Shown here in pieces: positions 14,998-23,038 of a stretch of 64,000 nucleotides of DNA (its first letter is position 1; every line of letters starts with the position of its first letter). A program made the translations under genes and the position numbers. A model generated the notes under the pieces. It was not told the DNA's origin. It saw nothing but the letters and a program-made list of their open reading frames with translations, and did not search any database. Source of the DNA: Deinococcus roseus (GTDB lineage Bacteria; Deinococcota; Deinococci; Deinococcales; Deinococcaceae); the NCBI RefSeq assembly GCF_014646895.1, contig NZ_BMOD01000016.1, forward strand, positions 1-64,000, in the 5' to 3' direction.

Positions 14998-16311
14998 TCA
15001 CAAGGTCTGATCGGGGTTTGCAACTGCACTCCACCGCAGTCCGGCGTACCTCAAGAGGCGTACCGTTTTGGCTTCAGCGTGCGTCACGTCAGGGGTGGTC
15101 GATAAGCACCCCGTAGCCTCCCAGTCCTGCCGGGAAACCAGCGCTCTCAAAGCAATGTTTCTGGAACCCAAGAGGTCAGAATGCACTTCGTATCCGCAGT
15201 TCTCACACACAAACATCAGCCCAGCTTTCGGTCTGTTTCCCTTGCTGGTATGGCCGCAGCAAGTACACGCTTGGCTGGTGTAGTTCGCATCCACTTTCAC
15301 CGTCATCGACCCATTCAGCGGTGCTTTGTAAGCCAGAAAGCTTTGCAGTTCCGCAAAGCTCCACTGACTTCTACGGCGTTTGTGGGTACGCACTTTTTTC
15401 GTGGCTTTGGGGTTGTTTCTCCCCTCAGTACGGTCACGGATGTTCGTCAAATCCTCAAGCCCAATGAAAGCATGAGGGAAACGTCGAAGAATGCGTTGGC
15501 TTAACTTGTGGTTCCAATCAGCGATAAACCGTCTTTCTCGCCCACTGATTTCCGTCAAACGACGGGTGGCGGAGCGAGTGCCTTTACGCTGAAGGTGTTG
15601 ACGCAAGCGGGCAAAATGGTCTTTCCTTTGGCGGGCCTGCTTGCCGCTCTGGAAAAGAGCATGGTTGCGGGTGTTCGAGACCACAGCATGGTAGCGTTGT
15701 CCCACATCCACACCGATGACCTGTTTGTGGTGCTCTGGTCTGGGTTCGGCAATGTCAACGTCCAGAGAGACCAGGAGGTAGTACTGTTTTTTGGACTTCT
15801 GGTAATAGAGCTTTGCGGCCCCGACTTCACAGCCTTGCTGGATGTAGGCAAGGTGTTTGGAGTAACCGTCGTAGGGGATGACTTGACGGCCTTCGAGGGT
15901 TTGCACACTGACCTGTTGGTTTTTCTTCCAGGAGTAGTCACGCCCAAAGTTGTAGGTCAGGGTGCGACTGACGAACTTGCAGGGGTGATCCAGTCCCTTG
16001 TAACGGCGTTTGGTGTGACCCAAATCTCTGGCTGCCTGATTCTGGCGGAACTTGGTCCACTGAACCTTGTAGCTACTCGCCACCTGGCGAGGTGCATTAC
16101 AGGCCATTTGAGAGGGCAAGCCAAACTTTTCCCGCAAGTCCTCGTAGACCATCTTCTGAAGTTTTGCTGCCTGAGACATTTTATTTTCGCCATGGGCAAC
16201 TTCAGAGGCGAAGTTCAACGCATCACGGTAGGCCAACGTCACGGCATCCAGAGCGGCTTTCTGCTCTGGGGTGTGCCGCAACTTCAGCTTGGCAGTGAGG
16301 GTGATCTTCAC
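14998..16311 (-). CDS. tnpB: TnpB, IS200/IS605-family RNA-guided nuclease
   Basis: A 437-residue OrfB/TnpB protein. The split RuvC active site is intact: Asp202 in VIGVDVGQ, Glu286 in FIGLEDL, and Asp379 in HSDLLGSRN. A zinc ribbon has C349/C352 and C369/C372. An N-terminal WED/REC-like region opens KITLTAKLKLRHTPEQ. TnpB proteins are guided by an RNA from the 3' end of the gene and cut target DNA, helping retain the transposon. There is no TnpA in the window, so this is a TnpB-only (IS1341-like) element that would need help in trans. The start is GTG at 16311. Confidence 0.93.
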   Translation of the reverse strand: MKITLTAKLKLRHTPEQKAALDAVTLAYRDALNFASEVAHGENKMSQAAKLQKMVYEDLREKFGLPSQMACNAPRQVASSYKVQWTKFRQNQAARDLGHTKRRYKGLDHPCKFVSRTLTYNFGRDYSWKKNQQVSVQTLEGRQVIPYDGYSKHLAYIQQGCEVGAAKLYYQKSKKQYYLLVSLDVDIAEPRPEHHKQVIGVDVGQRYHAVVSNTRNHALFQSGKQARQRKDHFARLRQHLQRKGTRSATRRLTEISGRERRFIADWNHKLSQRILRRFPHAFIGLEDLTNIRDRTEGRNNPKATKKVRTHKRRRSQWSFAELQSFLAYKAPLNGSMTVKVDANYTSQACTCCGHTSKGNRPKAGLMFVCENCGYEVHSDLLGSRNIALRALVSRQDWEATGCLSTTPDVTHAEAKTVRLLRYAGLRWSAVANPDQTL

Positions 16312-16379
16312 ACGAAAAATATACTACATCTCTGTGTGAATAAATAGGAGGCATAAACTTATGGATCAGGCTTGAGTAC

Positions 16380-16397
16380 CCCGCCTGAACGGGCGGG
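16380..16397 (-). mobile_element. candidate left-end hairpin of the TnpB element
   Basis: CCCGCC/GGCGGG with a six-base loop lies 70 bases upstream of tnpB, in the position and form expected for an IS605-family end hairpin. The surrounding 16312-16626 stretch is otherwise non-coding and rich in C/G runs (CTACCCCTCCC and its near complement TAGGGTAGGGG). Confidence 0.4.
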
Positions 16398-16626
16398 TGA
16401 GCTACCCCTCCCCCACCAAACCGCAAAGGGCGCGGTTAGGGTAGGGGACTCCCGCCCAGACCCTTCAGTTGAAAGATTTGCCAGTGCTCACCCCTCTGGT
16501 GAAACCAGGCCAGCATCCGGACACCAGTCTTGCAGATTTTGCCCTGATCTCAGGTTTTCAATCAGCACAAAGAGGGGCCTGCAGCCTGGTGCACCACTGC
16601 CTCTTGTCAAAACAGCTGCAAAAGCC

Positions 16627-16648
16627 TAAGATTTGAACATGTTCAAAT
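16627..16648 (+). promoter_or_regulatory. -10 box and palindromic operator at the TetR start codon
   Basis: TAAGAT (16627-16632) ends six bases before the ATG at 16639. A perfect 18-bp palindrome ATTTGAACATGTTCAAAT (16631-16648) covers the transcription start and start codon. This is the expected layout for an autoregulated TetR gene. Confidence 0.72.
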
Positions 16649-17331
16649 CAGATGCCACAGACCCCCTTCCCACCCGCGACAGGATCCTCCGTGTTGCCCT
16701 GGACATGTTCAGAGAACGTGGTGTAGATGCCGTCACCATGCGGGAAATCAGCAAGGTCGCAGAGGTAGCACTGGGATCTGCTTACTATTACTTCCCCAGC
16801 AAAGAAGCCATTGTCTCGGCCTATTATGAACACGTTCAGGATGCCCACCATGCCCTGGTGCTGTCCCAGGCCCTCAAAACGCCAGTGCTGGCAGAACGCA
16901 TGAAGATCCTCTTTCACAGCAAATTCGATGTGATCCAGCAGGACAAAAAACTGCTGGGTACCATCTTCAAATATGCAGGTGAACCCGAACATCCCCTCAG
17001 CGTTCTGGGACCAGGCACCCGAAATTTACAGGAACGGGGCCTGGACACCATCCGCCTGATCCTCAAAGACCAGAAAATCCCTGCAGACACCGAAAAACTG
17101 CTGGTGCTGGGGTTGTGGGCCTTGCAGATGGTCTTCATCATGCACTTCATTTACGACGAAACCGAAAACCAGCAGGTCACCCGTGAGATGATCGACCAGA
17201 CCCTGGATCTGGTGGCCCAGGTGCTGAACCTCAGCACCTTTCCCATGCTGAAACCCATGATCCAGCCTTTCCTGGAGCAGGTGATGGCCATTGTGCAAAA
17301 AACCCAGGTGGGACCCAGCGTGAACGGATGA
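16639..17331 (+). CDS. TetR-family regulator
   Basis: A 230-residue regulator. The N-terminal helix-turn-helix is RDRILRVALDMFRERGVDAVTMREISKVAEVALGSAYYYFPSKEAIV, cut here only by the family alignment (positions about 12-58). The larger C-terminal part should bind a ligand and dimerise. I chose the ATG at 16639, not the in-frame TTG at 16633, because the -10 box ends six bases before it. The gene is followed by two small membrane proteins with good ribosome sites, which it probably controls together with itself through the palindrome. Confidence 0.9.
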   Translation: MFKSDATDPLPTRDRILRVALDMFRERGVDAVTMREISKVAEVALGSAYYYFPSKEAIVSAYYEHVQDAHHALVLSQALKTPVLAERMKILFHSKFDVIQQDKKLLGTIFKYAGEPEHPLSVLGPGTRNLQERGLDTIRLILKDQKIPADTEKLLVLGLWALQMVFIMHFIYDETENQQVTREMIDQTLDLVAQVLNLSTFPMLKPMIQPFLEQVMAIVQKTQVGPSVNG

Positions 17332-17383
17332 TTTCAGCCCTCAGGGGTTGTGAAACGTAAGTGTGAACTTAAAGGAGGTTTGT

Positions 17384-17776
17384 ATGACCGAAACCGTGAC
17401 GTACCTGATCTACCTTGCTGTGAGCCTGTCCCTGACCATCTGGGTGGCAGGCACCCTGCACAGAAACGGCAGGATCTTCCTGCTGGATGCCTTTAACGGC
17501 AATGAACAGATGGCAGATTCCGTGAACCAGCTCCTCAAAGTGGGGTTTTACCTGGTCAACATCGGATTTGTGGCGCTGTTCCTGAACTTCAGAACCCCAC
17601 CCGAAGCCCTCCCAGACACCATCAAATACCTTTCTGCCCAGCTTGGGGTGGTGATGCTGGTGCTGGGGGGCATGCACTTCTTCAACATGAAAAACATCGC
17701 TGGCATGCGTTCCAGAGCCCTGCACCGCCAGCAGGCCAACCGTGGCCCAGATCAACTTCCGCAGTTTCCCCATTAA
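17384..17776 (+). CDS. small membrane protein of the TetR operon (1)
   Basis: A 130-residue protein with three hydrophobic segments (YLIYLAVSLSLTIWVAG; VGFYLVNIGFVALFLNF; LGVVMLVLGGMHFFNM). The AAAGGAGG site eight bases before ATG 17384 fixes the start. I do not recognise a named family. It is tightly linked to the TetR gene upstream and to the next membrane protein, 11 bases downstream. A role in envelope response or export is a guess from context. Confidence 0.78.
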   Translation: MTETVTYLIYLAVSLSLTIWVAGTLHRNGRIFLLDAFNGNEQMADSVNQLLKVGFYLVNIGFVALFLNFRTPPEALPDTIKYLSAQLGVVMLVLGGMHFFNMKNIAGMRSRALHRQQANRGPDQLPQFPH

Positions 17777-17787
17777 GAAGGAGCTTT

Positions 17788-18225
17788 ATGCCTGCACTCA
17801 AATGGATTGGACGCAAATTGATCGCGCTGCTGGGGGCGGCCCTGGTGGTGTCGCTGTTTTTCGCTGGCTCCGAGTTGTGGAATGGCCGCAACAATGAATT
17901 CACTGCTGTTCCCAGGTTTTTTGAAGGGCTGCTGACTTTCGCTTTTTTCGCTGTGTATTTTGGGGCTTTGCCTGCCCTGATCACCACCGGAATTTCCGAC
18001 CTGATCAGCCCCAGGCTGGGTTCCCTCAGAAAACCAGCCGCCCTGGTGATCCATTTGCTGGGCAGTTTGATCCTGATTTTCATGCTGTTTGGAGGCAACC
18101 TGCGCATTTCATCCAGCGACTGGCTTTTTGTGTGGCTTTCGGTGGGAGCAGCACTGGTGTTCTTTCTGCTGGATGAGTTTTTAAAAACCCGGTTTTACCG
18201 CCAGAGCTCAACCCAGAGGATCTGA
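17788..18225 (+). CDS. small membrane protein of the TetR operon (2)
   Basis: A 145-residue protein with four hydrophobic segments (LIALLGAALVVSLFFAG; FAFFAVYFGALPALI; LLGSLILIFMLFGG; WLFVWLSVGAALVFFLL). AAGAAGGAG precedes the ATG by five bases. No family recognised. It completes a TetR plus two membrane-protein operon, and the next operon has the same design. Confidence 0.75.
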   Translation: MPALKWIGRKLIALLGAALVVSLFFAGSELWNGRNNEFTAVPRFFEGLLTFAFFAVYFGALPALITTGISDLISPRLGSLRKPAALVIHLLGSLILIFMLFGGNLRISSSDWLFVWLSVGAALVFFLLDEFLKTRFYRQSSTQRI

Positions 18226-18273
18226 AACCACAGGACCTGAGCCAGCAAAACCTGACGGGACATTTTTCCTTAG

Positions 18274-18300
18274 AAACATACCATACCGTATGGTATGTTT
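18274..18300 (+). promoter_or_regulatory. 27-bp palindromic operator of the second TetR gene
   Basis: Two perfect 13-bp arms (left arm AAACATACCATAC) flank a single central C. The palindrome ends five bases before the ATG at 18306, so a bound repressor would block transcription start. Confidence 0.8.
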
Positions 18301-18305
18301 TTTTC

Positions 18306-18836
18306 ATGAAGAAGACCCGTGACGACTGGTTCATGGCTGGCCTGCACCTGATGGCCAGAAACGGGGCCAGCAGTCTGAAAATCGACACCCTCTGCAAAGA
18401 CCTGCAGGTCACCAAGGGGTCGTTCTACCACCATTTTTCGCACCTGGAAGATTACCAGCAGCAACTGCTGGACCATTACGAACAGATCTCTACGCTGGAC
18501 ATCATTGAACACCTGAAAAGCATTGCAGATCCCAGAGAGCGCCTGCGCACCCTGGTGAAAACCATCACGGCTTATGATCCATCCCTGGAAATCGCGTTGA
18601 GGGCCTGGGCCAGAACCGACCCCCGGGCCAGGGACCTGCAAAAACGCCTGGACACCATCCGTGAAGCGTATGTGCTGGACCTCGTTTCACAGATCATTGC
18701 TGAACCCGAAACGGCAGCACAACTGGCCAGAGGGCTGTACTGGCTTTTTGTGGGCAGTCAGCAAAGCACCTTTGAACACGATGGAGAACAAAAAGCCCAG
18801 ATCAACCTGCTGATGCTGGACCGCCTGGGCCTTTGA
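18306..18836 (+). CDS. TetR/AcrR-family regulator
   Basis: A 176-residue regulator. The helix-turn-helix is visible from LHLMARNGASSLKIDTLCKDL to VTKGSFYHHFSHLEDY (residues about 12-55). The C-terminal part (PSLEIALRAWARTDPRARDLQ) resembles the AcrR-type C-terminal domain. It is divergently unlinked upstream but followed 41 bases later by a DUF2867-like protein and a membrane protein, which overlap each other. These three form a second TetR operon, controlled by the 27-bp palindrome. Confidence 0.9.
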   Translation: MKKTRDDWFMAGLHLMARNGASSLKIDTLCKDLQVTKGSFYHHFSHLEDYQQQLLDHYEQISTLDIIEHLKSIADPRERLRTLVKTITAYDPSLEIALRAWARTDPRARDLQKRLDTIREAYVLDLVSQIIAEPETAAQLARGLYWLFVGSQQSTFEHDGEQKAQINLLMLDRLGL

Positions 18837-18877
18837 CCAGCTGAACTTTGACCGCTTGACCTTACAGGAGGCATGAA

Positions 18878-19369
18878 ATGATTCGCACCCAGTACAGCCC
18901 CGGCCAGTATCCCCAGGGACTTCTCCCCTTCACCCGGAAGGCGCATTACATCGAGGTCAAAAGGGTTCAGACCCGCAAACCCCTCAGGGATTTCATTGCA
19001 GGATGTTTTTCTTATTCCCCCTCCTGGCTGTCCTTTCTGTACTGGTTGAGGGGAAAACTGGTGCCTCTGATTGGCCTGAAAGGCCATGGGGTTCTGGAAA
19101 TGCAGCGCCTGACCGCCAGAGACATTCCTTTTGTCAAAGGCAAAAAAGCGGCTTTCTTCACGGTGCACCATGCAGAAGGGAATTTGTGGGTGGCCGGGGC
19201 CAGCGAGAAGCACCTCACCGCTTACCTGGCCATTGAAAAACAACAGGACCACATCCAGTTTTACACCCTGATTGAGTACCACCACTGGACCGGACGGCTG
19301 TATTACGCCATCATTGCGCCCTTTCACCATCTGGTGGTCAACAACATGATCCGGGCAGGTTTGCTGTGA
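18878..19369 (+). CDS. DUF2867-like protein
   Basis: A 163-residue soluble protein. The stretch SWLSFLYWLRGKLVPLIGLKG followed by FVKGKKAAFFTVHHAEGN and HLTAYLAIEKQ matches the general form of DUF2867 proteins, whose function is not established. An AGGAGG site lies six bases before the ATG. The stop overlaps the next start as GTGA, so the two products are translationally coupled. Confidence 0.72.
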   Translation: MIRTQYSPGQYPQGLLPFTRKAHYIEVKRVQTRKPLRDFIAGCFSYSPSWLSFLYWLRGKLVPLIGLKGHGVLEMQRLTARDIPFVKGKKAAFFTVHHAEGNLWVAGASEKHLTAYLAIEKQQDHIQFYTLIEYHHWTGRLYYAIIAPFHHLVVNNMIRAGLL

Positions 19370-19749
19370 ACGTGGCTGCCCTGATCACCGGAATCTGGTT
19401 TTTGCTGGTTCTGGGGGTGCACCTGTTCATGGGAGGGCCAGCAGCCCTCAAACACCGTCCTGAGCCTGCAGATTTGCACCGCCTGTGGTTGATGAAGCTG
19501 GGTGCCTTTCACCTGATCACCGTGGACCTGGCCGTGCTGGGTGCAGGTCTGGTGTACCTGGCCCTGGTCTTTCCTGCAGCCCAGTCTGTGTATCAGGGCA
19601 TTGCTGCGCTCTGTCTGCTGTATGCGCTGGTGTGGCTGTCCCAGGTGCTCAGGTGGGGCAAAACCAGCAGGGCCGTGCTTGAACAGGGGCAGTGGATGCT
19701 GTTTCTGATTGCTGCACTGGGCAGTTTTGTGGCCGGTCAACTGGCCTGA
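19366..19749 (+). CDS. small membrane protein of the second TetR operon
   Basis: A 127-residue protein with four hydrophobic segments (LITGIWFLLVLGVHLFMG; LITVDLAVLGAGLVYLAL; GIAALCLLYALVWLSQVL; WMLFLIAALGSFVAG). It starts at a GTG overlapping the previous stop by four bases. No named family recognised. Together with the DUF2867-like protein it is probably repressed by the upstream TetR. Confidence 0.75.
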   Translation: MNVAALITGIWFLLVLGVHLFMGGPAALKHRPEPADLHRLWLMKLGAFHLITVDLAVLGAGLVYLALVFPAAQSVYQGIAALCLLYALVWLSQVLRWGKTSRAVLEQGQWMLFLIAALGSFVAGQLA

Positions 19750-19776
19750 CCTTGATCCATGCACCAGCCGTCCAAA

Positions 19777-19808
19777 AAAATCCCCCGAGGGCCATTTGCT
19801 CTCGGGGT
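19777..19808 (-). terminator. terminator of the ABC exporter operon
   Basis: CCCCGAGAG/CCCTCGGGG with a short loop is followed on the minus strand by GATTTTTTTGG. It can also stop plus-strand read-through structurally. Confidence 0.8.
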
Positions 19809-19868
19809 CATTGCTGATCTGTTCATGAATTGTGCATGTTCAAGGAGGAGGGGATTTTGAAGGGAAAG

Positions 19869-20585
19869 TCAGTGCAGGTCTCTTCTTCTGAAGTCCAGCA
19901 CGCTGAGGATCACGATCAAGAGGGTCACACCCCCAGCGAGAATCAGGGCCATGTCATGGGTCTTGGCGGCGTGCACAGCGGAGGTGTAGGTCCAGGGCAC
20001 GTAGTACCAGAACTTGCTTCCTGCAGCGAATCCAGCAGCCATCACACCCAGCACGGCCAGACTGATGTTGAGGGTGATGGCCTTGACGCGCATGCTGATC
20101 CACAGGTGCAGGGTCACCAGGGGCAAAGCCACCAGACTGCTCAGGCCGATGTTTTTCAGCAAATCCAGCACCTGCTGGCCTTCACCAAAACCGCGAATGG
20201 TTCCAATGCCCAGGTAGACCAGACCCATCATGGCAATGCCAAGGGCAATCAGGGCAATCAGGGCAATCAGTTTGGTGAAGTACACCTGGGTGCGGGTGAT
20301 GGGCTGCACCAGCAGGTGTTTGAGGTGGTTGTCCTGGGTTTCCAGACCCCACACCTGTGAGCTGATGATGGCGGCACCAAAAGGCAGCACCATCTGAATC
20401 CACATCTGGGAGAGGAACTGTCCCAGCATCTTCCAGCCTGCAGCGCCTTTCAGACCATGCAAACCACTGCCAAAGGTCAGGGCAGCCCAGATCAGCAGGC
20501 CCAGTCCGATGGGCACGCCGATGGAGAGCAGCAGGGTGGGGGTGCGGCGGTATTTCAGGGCTTCAGCTTGCAACAGTCCGATCAT
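19869..20585 (-). CDS. ABC-2 type transporter permease
   Basis: A 238-residue membrane subunit with six hydrophobic segments, including LLSIGVPIGLGLLIWAAL, LIALIALIALGIAMMGLVYLG and ILAGGVTLLIVILSVL. Form and length fit the ABC-2/lantibiotic-immunity (YtrF/BcrB-like) permeases. Its start overlaps the stop of the ATPase gene by four bases, so the two are one operon. Substrate is not predictable. Relatives export peptides or lipids. Confidence 0.85.
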   Translation of the reverse strand: MIGLLQAEALKYRRTPTLLLSIGVPIGLGLLIWAALTFGSGLHGLKGAAGWKMLGQFLSQMWIQMVLPFGAAIISSQVWGLETQDNHLKHLLVQPITRTQVYFTKLIALIALIALGIAMMGLVYLGIGTIRGFGEGQQVLDLLKNIGLSSLVALPLVTLHLWISMRVKAITLNISLAVLGVMAAGFAAGSKFWYYVPWTYTSAVHAAKTHDMALILAGGVTLLIVILSVLDFRRRDLH

Positions 20586-21472
20586 TTTGCACCTTCTCTG
20601 GTGATGTTCATGAAGAGGTCTTCCAGGGTGGCCTGGTGGGAGGTGATGCTGTACACATCGAAGTTCTGTCCAACCAGGTCACGCACGATGGCGGGAGCCG
20701 CTTCTGCAGGGGCAGGAATTTCCAGCAGTTGTTCATGCAGGCTGGCCTGGGGGTGAAGTTGCTGCACTTTGCCCAGGGCCACCGTGGGATCGCTGACCTT
20801 CAGGCGCAGCACGGGTTTGGAGCGGTTCTGCAGGTCTTTTAAAGCGCCTTCGTAGCGCATCATGCCCTGGTGGATGATGCCCACATGGGTGGCCATCTGT
20901 TCCACTTCGGAGAGGATGTGGCTGGAGACCATCACGGTGATGCCACGCTGGGGCAGGGACTGGATCAGTTCGCGCACTTCCCGGATGCCGTTGGGGTCAA
21001 GTCCGTTGGTGGGTTCGTCCAGCACCAGAAACTCGGGGGATCCCATCAGGGCCGCGGCAATGGAGAGGCGGCCTTTCATGCCCAGGGAGTACCCGCGCAC
21101 CACCCGGTTCTGGGCATCTTTGAGGCCCACATAGTCCAGCAGTTCGCTGATGTTGCGCTCGTTCATGCCCCGCAGTTTGGCCACCACCTGCAGGTTTTCT
21201 TTGCCGGTCAGGTGTCCGTAGGCACTGGGGGCTTCCACAATGGCTCCCACTTTGGTGAGGGCACGGCGGTTGAGGTGCTGCTGGAACAGTTCGATGTTGC
21301 CTCTGGAGGGGCGGATCAGGCCCAGCAGCATGCGGATGGTGGTGGTTTTGCCTGCTCCGTTGGGTCCCAGAAATCCGTAGATCTGTCCGGTTCCGATGTT
21401 CATGTTGACGCCCTGGACGGCAGGGCGGGCTCCGTAATTTTTGTACAGGTCTTGAATGGCAAGGATGCTCAT
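20582..21472 (-). CDS. ABC transporter ATP-binding protein (BcrA/CcmA type)
   Basis: A 296-residue ATPase. Walker A is GPNGAGKTTT, the signature region reads YSLGMKGRLSIAAAL, and Walker B is FLVLDEPTNGLDP with the H-loop at SSHIL. The C-terminal extension after residue 220 is typical of DrrA/BcrA-like ATPases. It pairs with the overlapping permease gene as an exporter. The promoter carries an operator between -35 and -10, in the style of GntR/YtrA-regulated exporters, though no regulator gene is adjacent. Confidence 0.92.
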   Translation of the reverse strand: MSILAIQDLYKNYGARPAVQGVNMNIGTGQIYGFLGPNGAGKTTTIRMLLGLIRPSRGNIELFQQHLNRRALTKVGAIVEAPSAYGHLTGKENLQVVAKLRGMNERNISELLDYVGLKDAQNRVVRGYSLGMKGRLSIAAALMGSPEFLVLDEPTNGLDPNGIREVRELIQSLPQRGITVMVSSHILSEVEQMATHVGIIHQGMMRYEGALKDLQNRSKPVLRLKVSDPTVALGKVQQLHPQASLHEQLLEIPAPAEAAPAIVRDLVGQNFDVYSITSHQATLEDLFMNITREGAK

Positions 21473-21497
21473 GTGTCCTCCTTCTTTCTATGGCCTT

Positions 21498-21526
21498 AGT
21501 GTACTAGTAGACTAGTGCACTGTCAA
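21498..21526 (-). promoter_or_regulatory. promoter and 24-bp operator of the ABC exporter operon
   Basis: On the minus strand TTGACA (21526-21521), 17 bases, TACACT (21503-21498) make a near-consensus promoter. The near-perfect dyad AGTGTACTAGT-AG-ACTAGTGCACT (21498-21521) fills the spacer and both box edges, with 10 of 11 arm positions paired. A bound repressor would directly exclude polymerase. Confidence 0.8.
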
Positions 21527-21549
21527 CACCCCTCACTGGAAGTTAATTT

Positions 21550-21579
21550 TTGACTCGGTACAGAAATCTGGGTTACACT
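21550..21579 (+). promoter_or_regulatory. promoter of the SDR gene
   Basis: TTGACT (21550-21555), 18 bases, TACACT (21574-21579), with a leader of about 27 bases containing AAAGGAG. Confidence 0.65.
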
Positions 21580-21612
21580 GAAACCACAAACCGAAAAGAC
21601 AAAGGAGCACAC

Positions 21613-22452
21613 ATGTTTCAAAACGATTTGCTGGCAGGAAAGCACGTCCTGGTCACAGGTGGCGGCAGTGGACTGGGAAAAAGCATGGTCAAAAGGTTTC
21701 TGGAACTGGGCGCAGAAGTCACCATTCTGGGCCGCCGGGAAAACGTTCTGCAGGAAACCGTGCAGGAATTTGAAAGCCTGGGCAGCATCTTCTACCAGAC
21801 CTGCGACGTGAAAAACCCCGAACAGGTCACAGAAGTGCTGAACACCATCGAACAGCGAAGACCCATTGATGCACTGGTCAACAACGCAGCAGGGAACTTC
21901 ATCTCCCCCACCCAGATGCTGTCCCACCGTGCCGTGGACGCGGTGCTGGGCATTGTTTTGCACGGCACTTTCTATTGCACCCTGGAAATGGGCAAACGCT
22001 GGATTGCTCGCAAAAGCGGTGGCGTGGTCCTGAACATCGCCACCACCTACGCCCAGAGTGGCAGTGGATATGTGGTGCCCAGTGCAGTGGCCAAAGCTGG
22101 AGTGGTCACCCTCACCAAATCCCTGGCCGCCGAATGGGGCAAATACGGCATCCGGTTGAACGCTGTGGCACCCGGTCCTTTTCCCACCGAAGGGGCCTGG
22201 GAAAGGCTCTTGCCTTCTGAAGAATTCGGAGAAAAGCTGAAAAGCCGGGTTCCTTTGCGGCGCTACGGAGAGCACATTGAACTGGCAAATCTGGCCAGCT
22301 TCCTGCTCAGTGACCTTTCAGGCTTCATCACCGGAGATTTGATTCACATCGATGGTGGAGAAAGCGTGTGGAATGCTGGAGAATTCAACATTCTGGATGA
22401 GCTTTCTGCCCAGGACTGGATGAAAATGGCCGAAAGCCGCAAAAAAGGCTGA
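21613..22452 (+). CDS. short-chain dehydrogenase, 2,4-dienoyl-CoA reductase-like
   Basis: A 279-residue Rossmann oxidoreductase. The cofactor loop is VTGGGSGLGKS, with the NNAAGNF motif at the substrate side. FISPTQMLS and the sequence GSGYVVPSAVAKAGV resemble the mitochondrial-type dienoyl-CoA reductase, where Lys of the AKAG segment and a Ser/Asn set replace the classical YxxxK. LAAEWGKYGIRLNAVAPGP is also typical. It would use NADPH to reduce dienoyl-CoA in unsaturated-fatty-acid breakdown. The start at 21613 follows AAAGGAG; an upstream frame extension overlaps the promoter and was rejected. Confidence 0.83.
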   Translation: MFQNDLLAGKHVLVTGGGSGLGKSMVKRFLELGAEVTILGRRENVLQETVQEFESLGSIFYQTCDVKNPEQVTEVLNTIEQRRPIDALVNNAAGNFISPTQMLSHRAVDAVLGIVLHGTFYCTLEMGKRWIARKSGGVVLNIATTYAQSGSGYVVPSAVAKAGVVTLTKSLAAEWGKYGIRLNAVAPGPFPTEGAWERLLPSEEFGEKLKSRVPLRRYGEHIELANLASFLLSDLSGFITGDLIHIDGGESVWNAGEFNILDELSAQDWMKMAESRKKG

Positions 22453-22520
22453 ACCCGGTTAAACCCTGTCTGGCTTAGCAAAATGTGACAAAATTGTAAT
22501 CCAACTCATCCATGGGGGCG

Positions 22521-22526
22521 TACACT
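22521..22526 (+). promoter_or_regulatory. -10 box deciding the start of the GRIGG-repeat gene
   Basis: TACACT ends six bases before ATG 22533. The upstream in-frame ATG at 22512 would lie before the promoter and is excluded. Confidence 0.62.
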
Positions 22527-22532
22527 GTCCCC

Positions 22533-23024
22533 ATGGACATACAGGGACGCATTGGCGGAAGCAGCCTGGGGTATGACATCCAGGCCACCTACACCCCCCC
22601 TCTGGTGCGTGGGCGCATTGGCGGGACACAAATTGGAAAAAACATTTTGCTGAACATTGAAAAGCAACTGGTCCGTGGGCGCATTGGTGGAACCACCGAT
22701 GGATTCGATGTGAACGTCACCCTGGGCCACCACACCGAGGGCCGTCTGGGTGGAAATTTCGTTGGACAGGACATTGTGTTTGATGTGCAAGGCAGAGAAC
22801 TGACAGGACGGTTTGGAGGTTCCTCGCTGGGATACGACCTCCATTTCAGGATCGAAAACACCCATCTGGCCGGTCGCATTGGTGGAAACTTCGATGGCAA
22901 GGACCTTGAAATCCAGGGCCATGCTCCTGCCGAAGTGCTGGCCCTGCTGGGCATCATTGCCTTTAAAGTGTTGCAGGACGACCAGCAAAACAGCTCCGCA
23001 GGCAGCCACTCTGCCTCTTACTGA
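22533..23024 (+). CDS. GR(I/L/F)GG tandem-repeat protein, unknown function
   Basis: A 163-residue protein made mostly of six repeats of 21-22 residues starting at residues 5, 27, 49, 70, 92 and 114. Each opens GRIGG, GRLGG or GRFGG and continues with a G(Y/K/F/Q)(D/N)(I/L/V) strand. The period and glycine turns suggest a beta-solenoid or beta-sheet repeat fold. The last 45 residues are different (PAEVLALLGIIAFKVL) and may be a helix. There is no signal peptide. Leaderless start. I do not recognise a family with a known function. Confidence 0.75.
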   Translation: MDIQGRIGGSSLGYDIQATYTPPLVRGRIGGTQIGKNILLNIEKQLVRGRIGGTTDGFDVNVTLGHHTEGRLGGNFVGQDIVFDVQGRELTGRFGGSSLGYDLHFRIENTHLAGRIGGNFDGKDLEIQGHAPAEVLALLGIIAFKVLQDDQQNSSAGSHSASY

Positions 23025-23038
23025 TCAGCACTGTTGAT

